Assembly (NCBI RefSeq): GCF_019091135.1
Contig: NZ_JAGXJW010000001.1
Coordinates: 48,785 to 112,784, forward strand
Reading direction: 5' to 3'
Source: Cohnella sp. GbtcB17
GTDB lineage: Bacteria; Bacillota; Bacilli; Paenibacillales; Paenibacillaceae
Length of the DNA stretch: 64,000 bases
Shown: one piece after another, positions 34,765 to 42,808 of the stretch
Layout of the letters: every line of letters starts with the position of its first letter
Position numbering within the stretch: the first letter of the stretch is position 1
The notes under the pieces: generated by a model
The model's input: the letters and a program-made list of their open reading frames with translations, nothing else
What the model was told of the DNA's origin: nothing
The model's database searches: none
Position numbers and translations under genes: made by a program

Positions 34765-35445
34765 AGTGGCACGAAGAGCAGGCTGATTAGTTCCTATCCG
34801 GGACTTCTGAGGCGGTGAGGCGCAAAGGGGCCCCGAGTTAGTTTCTAACTGGGACTTCTGCGGCGTTGAGGCGTGGAGGGGATCCGAGTTAGTTTCTAAC
34901 CGGGACTTCTGCGGCAGAGAGGTGCGGGGAGCAGGCTGATTAGTTCCTATCCGGGACTTCTGCGGCGGTGAGGCGCAAAGGGGCCCCGAGTTAGTTTCTA
35001 ACTGGGACTTCTGCGGCAGAGAGGTGCGGGGAGCAGGCTGATTAGTTCCTATCCGGGACTTCTGCGGCGGTGAGGCGCGTAGGGGCCCCGAGTTAGTTTC
35101 TAACTGGGACTTCTGCGGCAGAGAGGTGCGGTGAGCAGGCTGATTAGTTCCTATCCGGGACTTCTGCGGCGGTGAGGCGTGGAGGGGATCCGAGTTAGTT
35201 TCTAACCGGGACTTCTGTGGCAGAGGGGCATGGGGAGCAGGCTGATTAGTTCCTATCCGGGACTTCTGCGGCGGTGAGGCGTGGAGGGGATCCGAGTTTG
35301 TTTCTAACCGGGACTTCTGTGGCAGAGGGGCATGGGGAGCAGGCTGATTAGTTCCTATCCGGGACTTCTGAGGCGATGAGGTACGGAGGGGATCCGAGTT
35401 AGTTTCTAACTGGGACTTCTGCGGCAGAGAGGTGCGGGGAGCAGG
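34765..35445. repeat. Right array: 13 exact-period 51-bp tandem repeats in alternating A/B types
   Basis: GGGACTTCTG begins at 34800, 34851, 34902, 34953, 35004, 35055, 35106, 35157, 35208, 35259, 35310, 35361 and 35412: thirteen copies with a period of exactly 51 bp. Type A has GAGTTAGTTTCTAAC before the core (with the short inverted repeat GTTAG-TTT-CTAAC); type B has GCTGATTAGTTCCTATC. After two A units at the left they alternate, giving a 102-bp higher-order unit. No unique spacers are present, so it is not a CRISPR array. No gene with a proper start lies in it. Confidence 0.95.
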
Positions 35446-35577
35446 GGATCAGTGAAGAAAGTGAGCACGTTCAATCACTCAATTCCGTAATCCTGCACAT
35501 ACATTGCGTAGCCTGGGTAATATCAGTTCAATACGGCTCTTGATATGATGAATTCATCTTAGAGAGATAGAGGTGTC

Positions 35578-38034
35578 ATGAGCATGTTGAATAGCGAAGA
35601 GATTCATCCCGATAACGTAGCGACGGAGGGGGACGCGGACAAGCCGGCGCTTGTGCGCATTGGCAAGCTGACCGCTGCCGAGCCGCTTGGCGAGCAAGGC
35701 GTCGTATTCCGTGGAGAAAATGCGAGTCTTGCCCTGGTTGGCGTCGCGGAGGGCATTTTAAGGCTGAAGTTGTTGATTGGCGAAGGAGACCCATTGCTGG
35801 ACGCGACGCCTGCGATTCTACCTCAAGCGCCGACCGGCGGAATCGCACTGACCGAAGACGCGAGCGCTTACACGTTCAGGGCCGCAGGCCTGCGGGCTGT
35901 CGTCGCCAAGGCTCCGTTCGGCATCCAGCTATTCGACGGCGATAACCGGCCGCTCGCCAGCGTGCTCGGCATCGAATGGAACGGCAAACGCTCGCAAACG
36001 ATCGCGCTGGCGATGGAGGAGAGTTCCCACTTTTACGGCCTGGGGGAAAAGACGGGTTTTCTCGATAAAAAGGGCGAGCGGTACGAAATGTGGAACAGCG
36101 ACGTCTACGATCCGCACGTGCCGGATATCGAAGCTCTGTATCAATCGATTCCGTGGAGCATCCATTTCCGGTACGATCGCCCCGCTTACGGCGTACTGCT
36201 GGACAATCCGGGCCGCACGGCCTTCGACATGCGCACTCGCAACGACCGTTATCTGATCTCGGCGGAGACGGGCGCGCTGGACCTGTATGTGCTTGCCGGC
36301 CCGACGCTTAAAGACGTCGTCTCGAGGCTTGCCGGCCTGACCGGCCGCACGCCGCTGCCGCCGAAGTGGGCGATCGGCTATCAGCAGTCCCGCTACAGCT
36401 ACATGAATCAAGAGGAAGTGCTGAAGGTAGCCAGGACGTTCCGGGAGAAAAAGATACCTTGTGATGTCCTCTACCTGGACATTCATTATATGGACGAGTA
36501 CCGCGTATTCACCTGGGATCCCGTCGCGTTTCCGCGGGCGAAGGAGATGATGCGGGAGCTCACAGTAATGGGCTTCAACCTCGTTCCGATCGTCGATCCG
36601 GGCGTCAAAAAGGATCCGAGTTACCGGCCTTACCGCGAAGGCGTTCAGAACGGTTACTTTTGCCGGAAGCTGGAGGGAGAGATTTTTATCGGACCGGTGT
36701 GGCCGGGCCCGAGCGCTTTCCCGGACTTTACCGACGACCGCGCGTCGACATGGTGGGGCGACCTTCACGTCCATTATGTCGAACACGGCATCAAGGGCAT
36801 CTGGAACGACATGAACGAGCCGTCCGTCTTCTGCGAATCGAAAACGATGGATCTGGACGTCGTCCACGCGAACAACGGCAGCCCCAAGACGCATGGCGAA
36901 TGGCACAATCTATACGGCATGCTCATGTCGAAGGCTACGCATGAAGGCATGAAGCGCCATCTGCAAGGCGAACGGCCTTTCGTGCTGACGCGTGCGGGCT
37001 ATACCGGCATCCAGCGTTATGCGACGGTGTGGACCGGCGATAACCGGGCATATTGGGAGCATCTCGCAATGAGCATTCCGATGGTGCTCAATCTGGGCCT
37101 GTCTGGCGTCGCGTTCGCGGGACCCGATATCGGCGGCTTCTCGCATCATACGACGGGCGAGCTGCTGGCGCGCTGGACGCAGGTAGGCGCGTTCACCCCG
37201 TTTTGCCGCAATCACAGCGCCATCGATACGATCCGGCAAGAACCGTGGCTGTTCGGTGAAAAGGTAGAAGACATCTGTCGCAGCTATATCGGTCTGCGGT
37301 ACCGGCTCCTGCCGACGCTGTACGCGTTGTTCTACGAGACGTCCATATCGGGCCTCCCGATCGTGCGGTCGCTGCTCATGGAATACCCGGACGACGCGAC
37401 CGTCTACAACCTGTGCGACCAGTTCCTCTTCGGGCCGGACCTGCTGATCGCGCCGATCCTGCGTCCGGGCACGTTCTCGCGCGCCGTCTATTTGCCGGCG
37501 GGCGTCTGGTTCGACTACTGGACGGGCGAGCGTCACGAAGGCGGCCGCTGGATCCTGGCCTCCGCGCCGCTTGAGACGATGCCGATGTTCGTCCGCGCGG
37601 GAGGGATCCTGGCCGAGCAGCCGCTTGCCATGTATGCGGACGACGCAGCCGCGCAGTCAGAGCCGCTCACGCTGAACGTTTACGCGGGAGGAGAAGGACA
37701 ATTCCGTCTGTATGAAGACGACGGCAGCACGTATGCGTACGAGCAAGGGGCGTACCGGCTTCGCGAATTCAGATGGTTGGAGCAAAACGGCGCGGGCACG
37801 CTGCGCTGCGAGCTGGCGCACGACGGCTCGCTGCACGACCGCGAGACGGAAGAGGCGAGCAAGGACGCAGCTAAGCAGACGCTCCGGATCGTCGTGCGGC
37901 AGATGCCTTCGTCGCCTGCGCAGGCGACCGCTTCGGGCGCCTCGCTGCGCGAATGGACATACGATGCCGAATCACAGCAGCTTCACGTGATCGTCGAAGA
38001 CGCGGCGGGCAGCTTCGAGCTGCGGTTTTTCTAA
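35578..38034 (+). CDS. Glycoside hydrolase family 31 alpha-glucosidase
   Basis: An 818-residue cytoplasmic enzyme (no signal peptide) that cleaves terminal alpha-glucosides or related sugars. The GH31 signatures are clear: HFYGLGEKTGFLDKKG, PPKWAIGYQQSRYSYM, the nucleophile Asp411 in GIWNDMNEPSVF, the acid/base Asp488 in WTGDNRAYWEHL and GPDIGGFSHHTTGELLARWTQ. Lengths of about 780-820 are usual. ATG 35578 follows GATAGAGGTG. It starts 130 bp after the 51-bp repeat array and has its own terminator, so it appears to be a single-gene unit. The residues seen do not separate alpha-glucosidase from alpha-xylosidase with certainty. Confidence 0.92.
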   Translation: MSMLNSEEIHPDNVATEGDADKPALVRIGKLTAAEPLGEQGVVFRGENASLALVGVAEGILRLKLLIGEGDPLLDATPAILPQAPTGGIALTEDASAYTFRAAGLRAVVAKAPFGIQLFDGDNRPLASVLGIEWNGKRSQTIALAMEESSHFYGLGEKTGFLDKKGERYEMWNSDVYDPHVPDIEALYQSIPWSIHFRYDRPAYGVLLDNPGRTAFDMRTRNDRYLISAETGALDLYVLAGPTLKDVVSRLAGLTGRTPLPPKWAIGYQQSRYSYMNQEEVLKVARTFREKKIPCDVLYLDIHYMDEYRVFTWDPVAFPRAKEMMRELTVMGFNLVPIVDPGVKKDPSYRPYREGVQNGYFCRKLEGEIFIGPVWPGPSAFPDFTDDRASTWWGDLHVHYVEHGIKGIWNDMNEPSVFCESKTMDLDVVHANNGSPKTHGEWHNLYGMLMSKATHEGMKRHLQGERPFVLTRAGYTGIQRYATVWTGDNRAYWEHLAMSIPMVLNLGLSGVAFAGPDIGGFSHHTTGELLARWTQVGAFTPFCRNHSAIDTIRQEPWLFGEKVEDICRSYIGLRYRLLPTLYALFYETSISGLPIVRSLLMEYPDDATVYNLCDQFLFGPDLLIAPILRPGTFSRAVYLPAGVWFDYWTGERHEGGRWILASAPLETMPMFVRAGGILAEQPLAMYADDAAAQSEPLTLNVYAGGEGQFRLYEDDGSTYAYEQGAYRLREFRWLEQNGAGTLRCELAHDGSLHDRETEEASKDAAKQTLRIVVRQMPSSPAQATASGASLREWTYDAESQQLHVIVEDAAGSFELRFF

Positions 38035-38105
38035 CGAAACGCGGCTTCGAACATACTCGTCGGCGGCACGTTCGCTCGATCCGACGAAAACATGTTAACG
38101 AACAG

Positions 38106-38142
38106 GCGGTCTTCGGCGCTCCAGCCGGAGACCGCTTTTCTT
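38106..38142 (+). terminator. Rho-independent terminator after the GH31 gene
   Basis: GCGGTCTTCGGC and GCCGGAGACCGC form a 12-bp stem with one G-U pair and a six-base loop, followed by TTTTCTT. Confidence 0.88.
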
Positions 38143-38195
38143 AAGCTCGGGCGCACTTGCAGCGATCCAGCGACAATCCGACAGTAGCATTATTA

Positions 38196-38248
38196 AAATA
38201 TAATATATAATATATTTTATTGAACTGTTCATGTTCATTATATATAAT
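38196..38248. promoter_or_regulatory. AT-rich palindromic operator candidates upstream of the zinc dehydrogenase
   Basis: AAAATATAATAT/ATAATATATTTT (38196-38219) is an inverted repeat with one mismatch, and ATTATATATAAT (38237-38248) is a perfect 12-bp palindrome. The same 12-mer occurs over the promoter of the binding protein gene at 42665-42676, and a similar sequence lies before the GntR gene. Probable sites for the GntR/FCD regulator; AT-rich promoter DNA alone is the alternative. Confidence 0.45.
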
Positions 38249-38285
38249 ACATAATTATCACGCTGATTGAAGAAGGAGGAGAACC

Positions 38286-39305
38286 ATGAAGGCTTTAGTT
38301 TGGACCGCAGCAGAACAAATGGCATGGGAAGACATAGAGCTCCCGGTACCACAAGCGCATGAAGTTCTCGCACGTGTGGTGGCGGTGGGCATTTGCGGCT
38401 CGGAGATCGAAGGTTTTCTCGGTCATAACAGTCTTCGCAAGCCCCCTTTGATTATGGGGCATGAGTTTTGCGGCGTGGTGGAGCGCGTAGGGAGCCAAGC
38501 GGATGAAGCGCTGATCGGCAAAAAAATCGTGGCGAATCCGCTGCTCTTTTGCGGGAAATGCGCGCGATGCCGCAAAGGAGCGACTCACTTGTGCGACAGC
38601 CGGAATATTATCGGCATTCATCGCCCCGGCGCGTTTGCGGAGCGGGTAATCGTGCCCGCCGCGTCGGTCGTCGAAGTGCCAGATTCGATAAGCGCGCATC
38701 GCGCGGCGCTCGCGGAGCCGCTTGCTTGTTCGCTTCGCGCGACCCGCAGGGCGATGGAGCGCCATCCCATCCCCAATGTCGTCGTATTCGGCGCCGGCGG
38801 CATCGGTTTGCTTAGCGCGATGACGGCTTCGCTGCTGGGGGCGGCCAAGGTGATGGTGGTCGATACCAACCCGGATCGGCTCGCGATGTGCCGGAAGATC
38901 GGCATCGAAGAGACAGTCAACGCCCGCGAGGACAAGCTGGAAGCGAAGGCGGAGCTTGCGTTCGGTTCGAAAGGGGTCGATGTCGTCATCGACGCTGCAG
39001 GTTTTCAACCGTCCAGAGAAGCGGCCATTCGGCTGCTCAATCCCGGCGGAACCTTGATGAATATCGGGCTTGGAATCGATGAGACGATACTGCCGATCAA
39101 TTATGCCATCCGTCATGAAATCGAGATTCTGGGTTCCTTCTGTTACTCGCGCCAGGATTTCCAGGATGCGGTGGACTTATTGACCGCCGGAAAAATAACG
39201 GAGGCAGACTGGACGGAGATTCGCCCGCTTTCCGAAGGGTTCCAAGCCTTTAAACAATTAGTTGCAGGGCAAGTCACCAGCGGAAAGATCCTTCTAATCC
39301 CATAG
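38286..39305 (+). CDS. Zinc-dependent medium-chain dehydrogenase (sorbitol/galactitol-phosphate dehydrogenase-like)
   Basis: A 339-residue NAD(P)-dependent polyol or sugar-alcohol dehydrogenase. Catalytic zinc ligands are the Cys of VGICGSEIEG and the His of MGHEFCG; the structural zinc site is CGKCARCRKGATHLC with all four Cys. The cofactor fold has VVFGAGGIGLLSAMTASLLGAAKVMVVD. ATG 38286 follows AAGGAGGAG. The upstream DNA is extremely AT-rich and carries palindromes shared with the GntR-linked transporter operon, so it probably oxidises an intermediate of the same sugar. The substrate is not evident. Confidence 0.88.
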   Translation: MKALVWTAAEQMAWEDIELPVPQAHEVLARVVAVGICGSEIEGFLGHNSLRKPPLIMGHEFCGVVERVGSQADEALIGKKIVANPLLFCGKCARCRKGATHLCDSRNIIGIHRPGAFAERVIVPAASVVEVPDSISAHRAALAEPLACSLRATRRAMERHPIPNVVVFGAGGIGLLSAMTASLLGAAKVMVVDTNPDRLAMCRKIGIEETVNAREDKLEAKAELAFGSKGVDVVIDAAGFQPSREAAIRLLNPGGTLMNIGLGIDETILPINYAIRHEIEILGSFCYSRQDFQDAVDLLTAGKITEADWTEIRPLSEGFQAFKQLVAGQVTSGKILLIP

Positions 39306-39393
39306 TAAGCCCAGTTACTTCATTAAGATGGAGCATCCCCGTCTCGCTTGACGTCATTGTTATTCGCTATTCTTGAGCAAAGGATCGGATACT

Positions 39394-40119
39394 GTGAAAC
39401 GGACAAAGACGGTATTAATTATTAAAGAAGAAGCGTGGGAAAGCCATTTGGCCGAACAAAGTCTTTGCAAGGACGGCTGGCGCACGATCGCCGTGAACTG
39501 GGGACCGCATGGCATGCGCCTATTCGAAGACGAGCCGCCGGATCTTGCCATTCTTAAACTAAAGGCGGATTCGGCATGCGCTGAAAATTTGTGCCAGAAA
39601 ATCAGGGAGCGCTCCCACGTTCCGATTATCGTTGTCCTGCCGCTCATGTCCGACGCAAGCGCGCTCAGCGTTCTGTATCAAGGCGCGGACGCCTACTTGC
39701 TGTCCCCGGTAAACCCCGACGAGCTCGTAGCAAAGGCTCACGCGGCTTACAGACGTTCCGCGATTTACATGAATCAGGTCTCGCATTACGCAAGTTATGG
39801 TCGCGGCCGGCTGGTGATCGACTATCGAAAGTCGAATGTAGGAATCGATGGGCGGCAAGTGATGCTGACCAACACGGAATATGCGCTGCTGACGACGATC
39901 TGCGAGGGCATGAACCGGATATTGACGCGCTCCGAGTTGATGCGCCACATTCTGGGCTATCGCAGTGAAGTGGATACCCGATCGATTGACGTGCATATTA
40001 AAAATATTCGCAGAAAATTGGAGGCGAATCCAAGGGAGCCCGAAATCGTGCTGACCGTAAGAGGCCGGGGATATAAATTAGGCCTGTCGAAAGACGATAT
40101 TAACGAAAGCGCGGTATAA
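39394..40119 (+). CDS. OmpR/PhoB-type response regulator with a degenerate receiver
   Basis: A 241-residue protein with an N-terminal receiver-like domain (1-120) and a C-terminal winged helix (about 135-232: NTEYALLTTICEGMNRILTRSELM, TRSIDVHIKNIRRKLE, VRGRGYKLG). In the receiver the phosphoacceptor Asp is replaced by Lys55 (PDLAILKLK), the acidic pair is reduced to KEE at 11-13, and the usual Lys of the KP motif is Ser (YLLSPVNP). It therefore cannot be phosphorylated in the normal way. No kinase gene is adjacent. GTG 39394 is chosen because AAAGGAT lies 8 bases upstream; a TTG at 39373 is possible. Confidence 0.85.
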   Translation: MKRTKTVLIIKEEAWESHLAEQSLCKDGWRTIAVNWGPHGMRLFEDEPPDLAILKLKADSACAENLCQKIRERSHVPIIVVLPLMSDASALSVLYQGADAYLLSPVNPDELVAKAHAAYRRSAIYMNQVSHYASYGRGRLVIDYRKSNVGIDGRQVMLTNTEYALLTTICEGMNRILTRSELMRHILGYRSEVDTRSIDVHIKNIRRKLEANPREPEIVLTVRGRGYKLGLSKDDINESAV

Positions 40120-40130
40120 GGACAAAGGAA

Positions 40131-40166
40131 AGCAAGCCCTTCAGGCGTTTGCCTGAAGGGCTTGCT
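40131..40166. terminator. Bidirectional hairpin between convergent genes
   Basis: A perfect 16-bp stem, AGCAAGCCCTTCAGGC with its complement, and a four-base loop, lying between the response regulator and the beta-helix gene. T tracts are poor on both sides, but position and stability favour a shared terminator. Confidence 0.7.
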
Positions 40167-40182
40167 GGCGTGGAACCGCCCG

Positions 40183-41652
40183 CTATTCGACGAGGAAGCT
40201 GACGCCGTTTAACGACAGATAGTCGTTGCCGCCGCTCATGAACAGCACTTGGCCCGTCGCGAGAACTTGAATCTCGCCGATTTGCGCGACGCCGCCTTCG
40301 AGCGTGCTTACGATGAATTTACGGGCTTTTGCAGGCCGGTAGCCTTCGGGAAGCTGGAAGATGACGCTGCCCGCAGTTGCGCTGCCGTCCTTGATCAAGC
40401 CGTCCAAACTCACTTTACCGTTCATGTCGCGGCTGAAGGAGGCTTGCCCGAAGTCGGTTGGGTCGTAATCCGTCCAACCGTTCGACAGCGTCGCCGGCTT
40501 CTCCACGCCCAGCGTCGTAACGCCGTCGTCGTCGATCGCGTCTGCGCGGGCGATAAATCCGGTGCTGCCCAGGAACTGGTTGTCGTAACCGATCTCGGTG
40601 AGCGTCGCATCGGGCTCCAGCTTGATCGTGCCTATCGTGCCGGTGGCCAACGTGTTGCCGCTTATTTTCGTGCTGACGGCATTCCCGATTTTAATCGCAT
40701 AATCCACATGTCCCGCATATCCCCAGCCGTTTACGTTGTTGCCTACGATCTGGGAGAACACGACAGGATTGACTTCGCCGTCCAAGGAGATGGCGGCTTG
40801 ATGCGCGCTGGTGTGCGGCACGTTTTGTTCGATTTGGTTGTACAAAATCTTGACCTGATTGCCTTCCGTCACGCGGATGGCTCCGCCGGCGGCCGTTATA
40901 TTGTTGAACGCGACGACGACTTTGGCAGCGCCGACCACCTGGCTTAATTCGACGCCGATGTTGTCCCCGGTAATCGTATTGCCCAGGATGTTGATCGAAT
41001 CGCCTGCGTTCAGCAGCGACAACCCGCCGTAGAAGACGTTATTCTCGAAGGAAGAAGTGAACAAGCTCGGGTCGCCTTTGGGGTTGGTCAGCTTAACGGC
41101 ATTGCCGCCCAGTTGCCAGAAGTAATTGTTCTGCAGAAGCAGCTTGGACATGAATTGTGGATAGGTGGAGATGTCGATATTCAGCGCGTGTCGGGCAGGT
41201 TTGCTGCCTTCCTGGGGAATAATGTTGATGGAATCGATGCCGAATTGCCAGCCGATGCCAAGCTCCGGCGAAATTCGGATGACATCGGTCGTATTCGGAA
41301 CGGTGGCGGCAACGACCAGGCGGCTAAAAAATCCGTCTCCCAAAATATGAATGGGGCGCGTAATGAGGAGCAGCTCGGTTCCGGTGCCATTGATCAGGTA
41401 GTCGCCGCCGGGAATGTATACGGTGCCGCCTTTTACGCCGGCCGCCGTGATCGCGTCTTGAATCGCTTGTCGATCGTTCGTCGTTCCGTCGCCCTTCGCC
41501 CCGTAATCCATGACGTTGAAGAACGTTCGGGCTGCATCCTTCTTCTTTTTCTCCGTGTCCTTGCCTGTGCTTGCGCTAGCGGAAACCCCGAATAGTGAGA
41601 CGGCAAGACAAACGGCGAGTGCGGCCAAGCTCCATCTTCGTAATGCTTTCAT
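40183..41652 (-). CDS. Exported right-handed parallel beta-helix protein (pectate lyase superfamily)
   Basis: A 489-residue secreted protein. The signal peptide (LRRWSLAALAVCLAVSLFGVSASAS) is followed by the pectate-lyase-3 type entry FFNVMDYGAKGDGTTNDRQAIQDAI, then GGTVYIPGGDYLI and a long run of beta-helix coils rich in Asn and Ile, as in polygalacturonase and rhamnogalacturonase-like enzymes. The C-terminal 100 residues (around SFSRDMNGKVSLDGLIKDG) form a separate sandwich similar to phage tail-spike ends. The catalytic residues cannot be picked out, so lyase, hydrolase or a non-enzymatic binding role are open. ATG 41652 has AAAGGA upstream; the earlier ATG at 41670 has none. It is divergent from the GntR gene. 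Confidence 0.8.
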   Translation of the reverse strand: MKALRRWSLAALAVCLAVSLFGVSASASTGKDTEKKKKDAARTFFNVMDYGAKGDGTTNDRQAIQDAITAAGVKGGTVYIPGGDYLINGTGTELLLITRPIHILGDGFFSRLVVAATVPNTTDVIRISPELGIGWQFGIDSINIIPQEGSKPARHALNIDISTYPQFMSKLLLQNNYFWQLGGNAVKLTNPKGDPSLFTSSFENNVFYGGLSLLNAGDSINILGNTITGDNIGVELSQVVGAAKVVVAFNNITAAGGAIRVTEGNQVKILYNQIEQNVPHTSAHQAAISLDGEVNPVVFSQIVGNNVNGWGYAGHVDYAIKIGNAVSTKISGNTLATGTIGTIKLEPDATLTEIGYDNQFLGSTGFIARADAIDDDGVTTLGVEKPATLSNGWTDYDPTDFGQASFSRDMNGKVSLDGLIKDGSATAGSVIFQLPEGYRPAKARKFIVSTLEGGVAQIGEIQVLATGQVLFMSGGNDYLSLNGVSFLVE

Positions 41653-41698
41653 CGTCCAACATCCTTTCAATTGGGGATTGTGTCTTCCGAAGTCAACG

Positions 41699-41728
41699 AT
41701 AGCACAACCAATATGAAGGGAATGTAAA
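41699..41728 (-). promoter_or_regulatory. Promoter candidate of the beta-helix gene
   Basis: On the minus strand, TTTACA (41728-41723) and TGCTAT (41704-41699) are 18 bp apart, about 45 bp upstream of the start codon. Confidence 0.4.
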
Positions 41729-41773
41729 GATAACTCCGGCGCAAGAAGAGGGAGTTAACAGCGATTCACTGTG

Positions 41774-41795
41774 ATATAATATATAATATTAAATT
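41774..41795. promoter_or_regulatory. AT-rich operator/promoter element upstream of the GntR gene
   Basis: ATATAATATATAATATTAAA resembles the AT palindromes at 38196-38248 and 42665-42676 and contains two overlapping TATAAT boxes. It lies 25-45 bp before the GntR start, a place fit for autoregulation. Confidence 0.4.
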
Positions 41796-41819
41796 TATAC
41801 TGTAGAGAGCGGGACAAGG

Positions 41820-42545
41820 ATGAACAATATAACGAAGCAGTCTTTTTTGGAAAAGAAAAGCATGAGCCAAGATCTAGCTACGCTCATTAAGCAGCAAATT
41901 CTGAACGGAGAACTCAATCCGGGAGACAGAATCGTCGAAACGAAGGTCGCCAAGGAACTGGGAATCAGCCAAACGCCGGTTCGCGAAGCCGTGCGATTGC
42001 TATCGGGAGAGGGGATCATCAACATTGTCCCGAACCGGGGGCCGATTGTGAAGGACATGGAAGAAAAAGATATTTTTGAAATTTATTCGCTGCGCGCTTC
42101 CCTGGAGGGCTTGGCGATGCGGCTGACGACGTTAAACGCGACAAAGGAACAGCTTCAGCTCCTCGTGCAACTTTACGCGGAGATGGGCGAGAAGCTCAAA
42201 GATCCTGAAGTAGACTCGCTGCTTAAAGAATCGTTGAACCTCCACCAGAGCATCATTCAGTTCTCGCGCCATTCCAGGCTGATTCAAATTTACGATTCGA
42301 TTTCTTTCCAGATCGAGCTGGCTAACCGGATCATCGGCATGAAGTCGACGAAGCAGAAGGAATACGACGAGCATAAGGAGCTGATCGACGCGCTTCAAAA
42401 AGGCGATCCCGACGAGTCGGAAAAGGTGATGAGAAGGCATATCCACCGGTCCTTCAAAGAGTGTATCCAAACGCTGCAGAACAACGGTTCCGCGGATCGT
42501 ACGAGCATTTTGGAATTGTGGCCTGAAGAGAAGATGGATATATAA
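41820..42545 (+). CDS. GntR-family transcriptional regulator, FCD (FadR-like) subfamily
   Basis: A 241-residue regulator with an N-terminal winged helix (LATLIKQQILNGELNPGDRIVETKVAKELGISQTPVREAV split over about residues 17-60) and an all-helical FCD ligand-binding domain (DIFEIYSLRASLEGLAMRL to MRRHIHRSFKE). FCD regulators usually sense sugar acids or other organic acids and often bind metal through His/Asp residues. ATG 41820 lies after GGGACAAGG. It sits between the divergent beta-helix gene and the large transporter/catabolic operon, and similar AT palindromes before three transcripts mark its likely regulon. Confidence 0.9.
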   Translation: MNNITKQSFLEKKSMSQDLATLIKQQILNGELNPGDRIVETKVAKELGISQTPVREAVRLLSGEGIINIVPNRGPIVKDMEEKDIFEIYSLRASLEGLAMRLTTLNATKEQLQLLVQLYAEMGEKLKDPEVDSLLKESLNLHQSIIQFSRHSRLIQIYDSISFQIELANRIIGMKSTKQKEYDEHKELIDALQKGDPDESEKVMRRHIHRSFKECIQTLQNNGSADRTSILELWPEEKMDI

Positions 42546-42557
42546 ATGGGCATCCGT

Positions 42558-42604
42558 AGCGGCAGGGCTTTTGGCTTGCCGCTTCGGCGTTTTGGCGTTT
42601 TTTT
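42558..42604 (+). terminator. Terminator after the GntR gene
   Basis: GCGGCAGGGC and GGCTTGCCGC form a 10-bp imperfect stem with a TTTT loop; a second short hairpin and a run of seven Ts follow. Confidence 0.65.
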
Positions 42605-42644
42605 GTAAGCGGTACCAAAGAAACGGGAGATTTCGTTTAATTGG

Positions 42645-42676
42645 TTGACAAATACATATTAAATATTATATATAAT
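42645..42676 (+). promoter_or_regulatory. Promoter with overlapping palindromic operator for the transporter operon
   Basis: A perfect TTGACA (42645-42650) is followed after 18 bp by TATATA (or after 20 bp by TATAAT, 42671-42676). The perfect palindrome ATTATATATAAT (42665-42676) covers the -10 element, a position suited to repression by the GntR protein encoded just upstream. Confidence 0.65.
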
Positions 42677-42808
42677 TTATTATATTTTAAATTTAACGAA
42701 TGGGGGACGTTGGGTCAGAGAGACGCTTTAATAGGAGATGAGCGTACCAAGAGAGATTTTCCGATGAGAGCCATGCCATTCAAATGCGTAATTACGAGGA
42801 GGATGTCC

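Noticed and set aside
34765..35445. CRISPR array
   Set aside because: The interval between cores is as conserved as the cores, there are no unique spacers, the unit is 51 bp of contiguous repeat and no cas genes are present.
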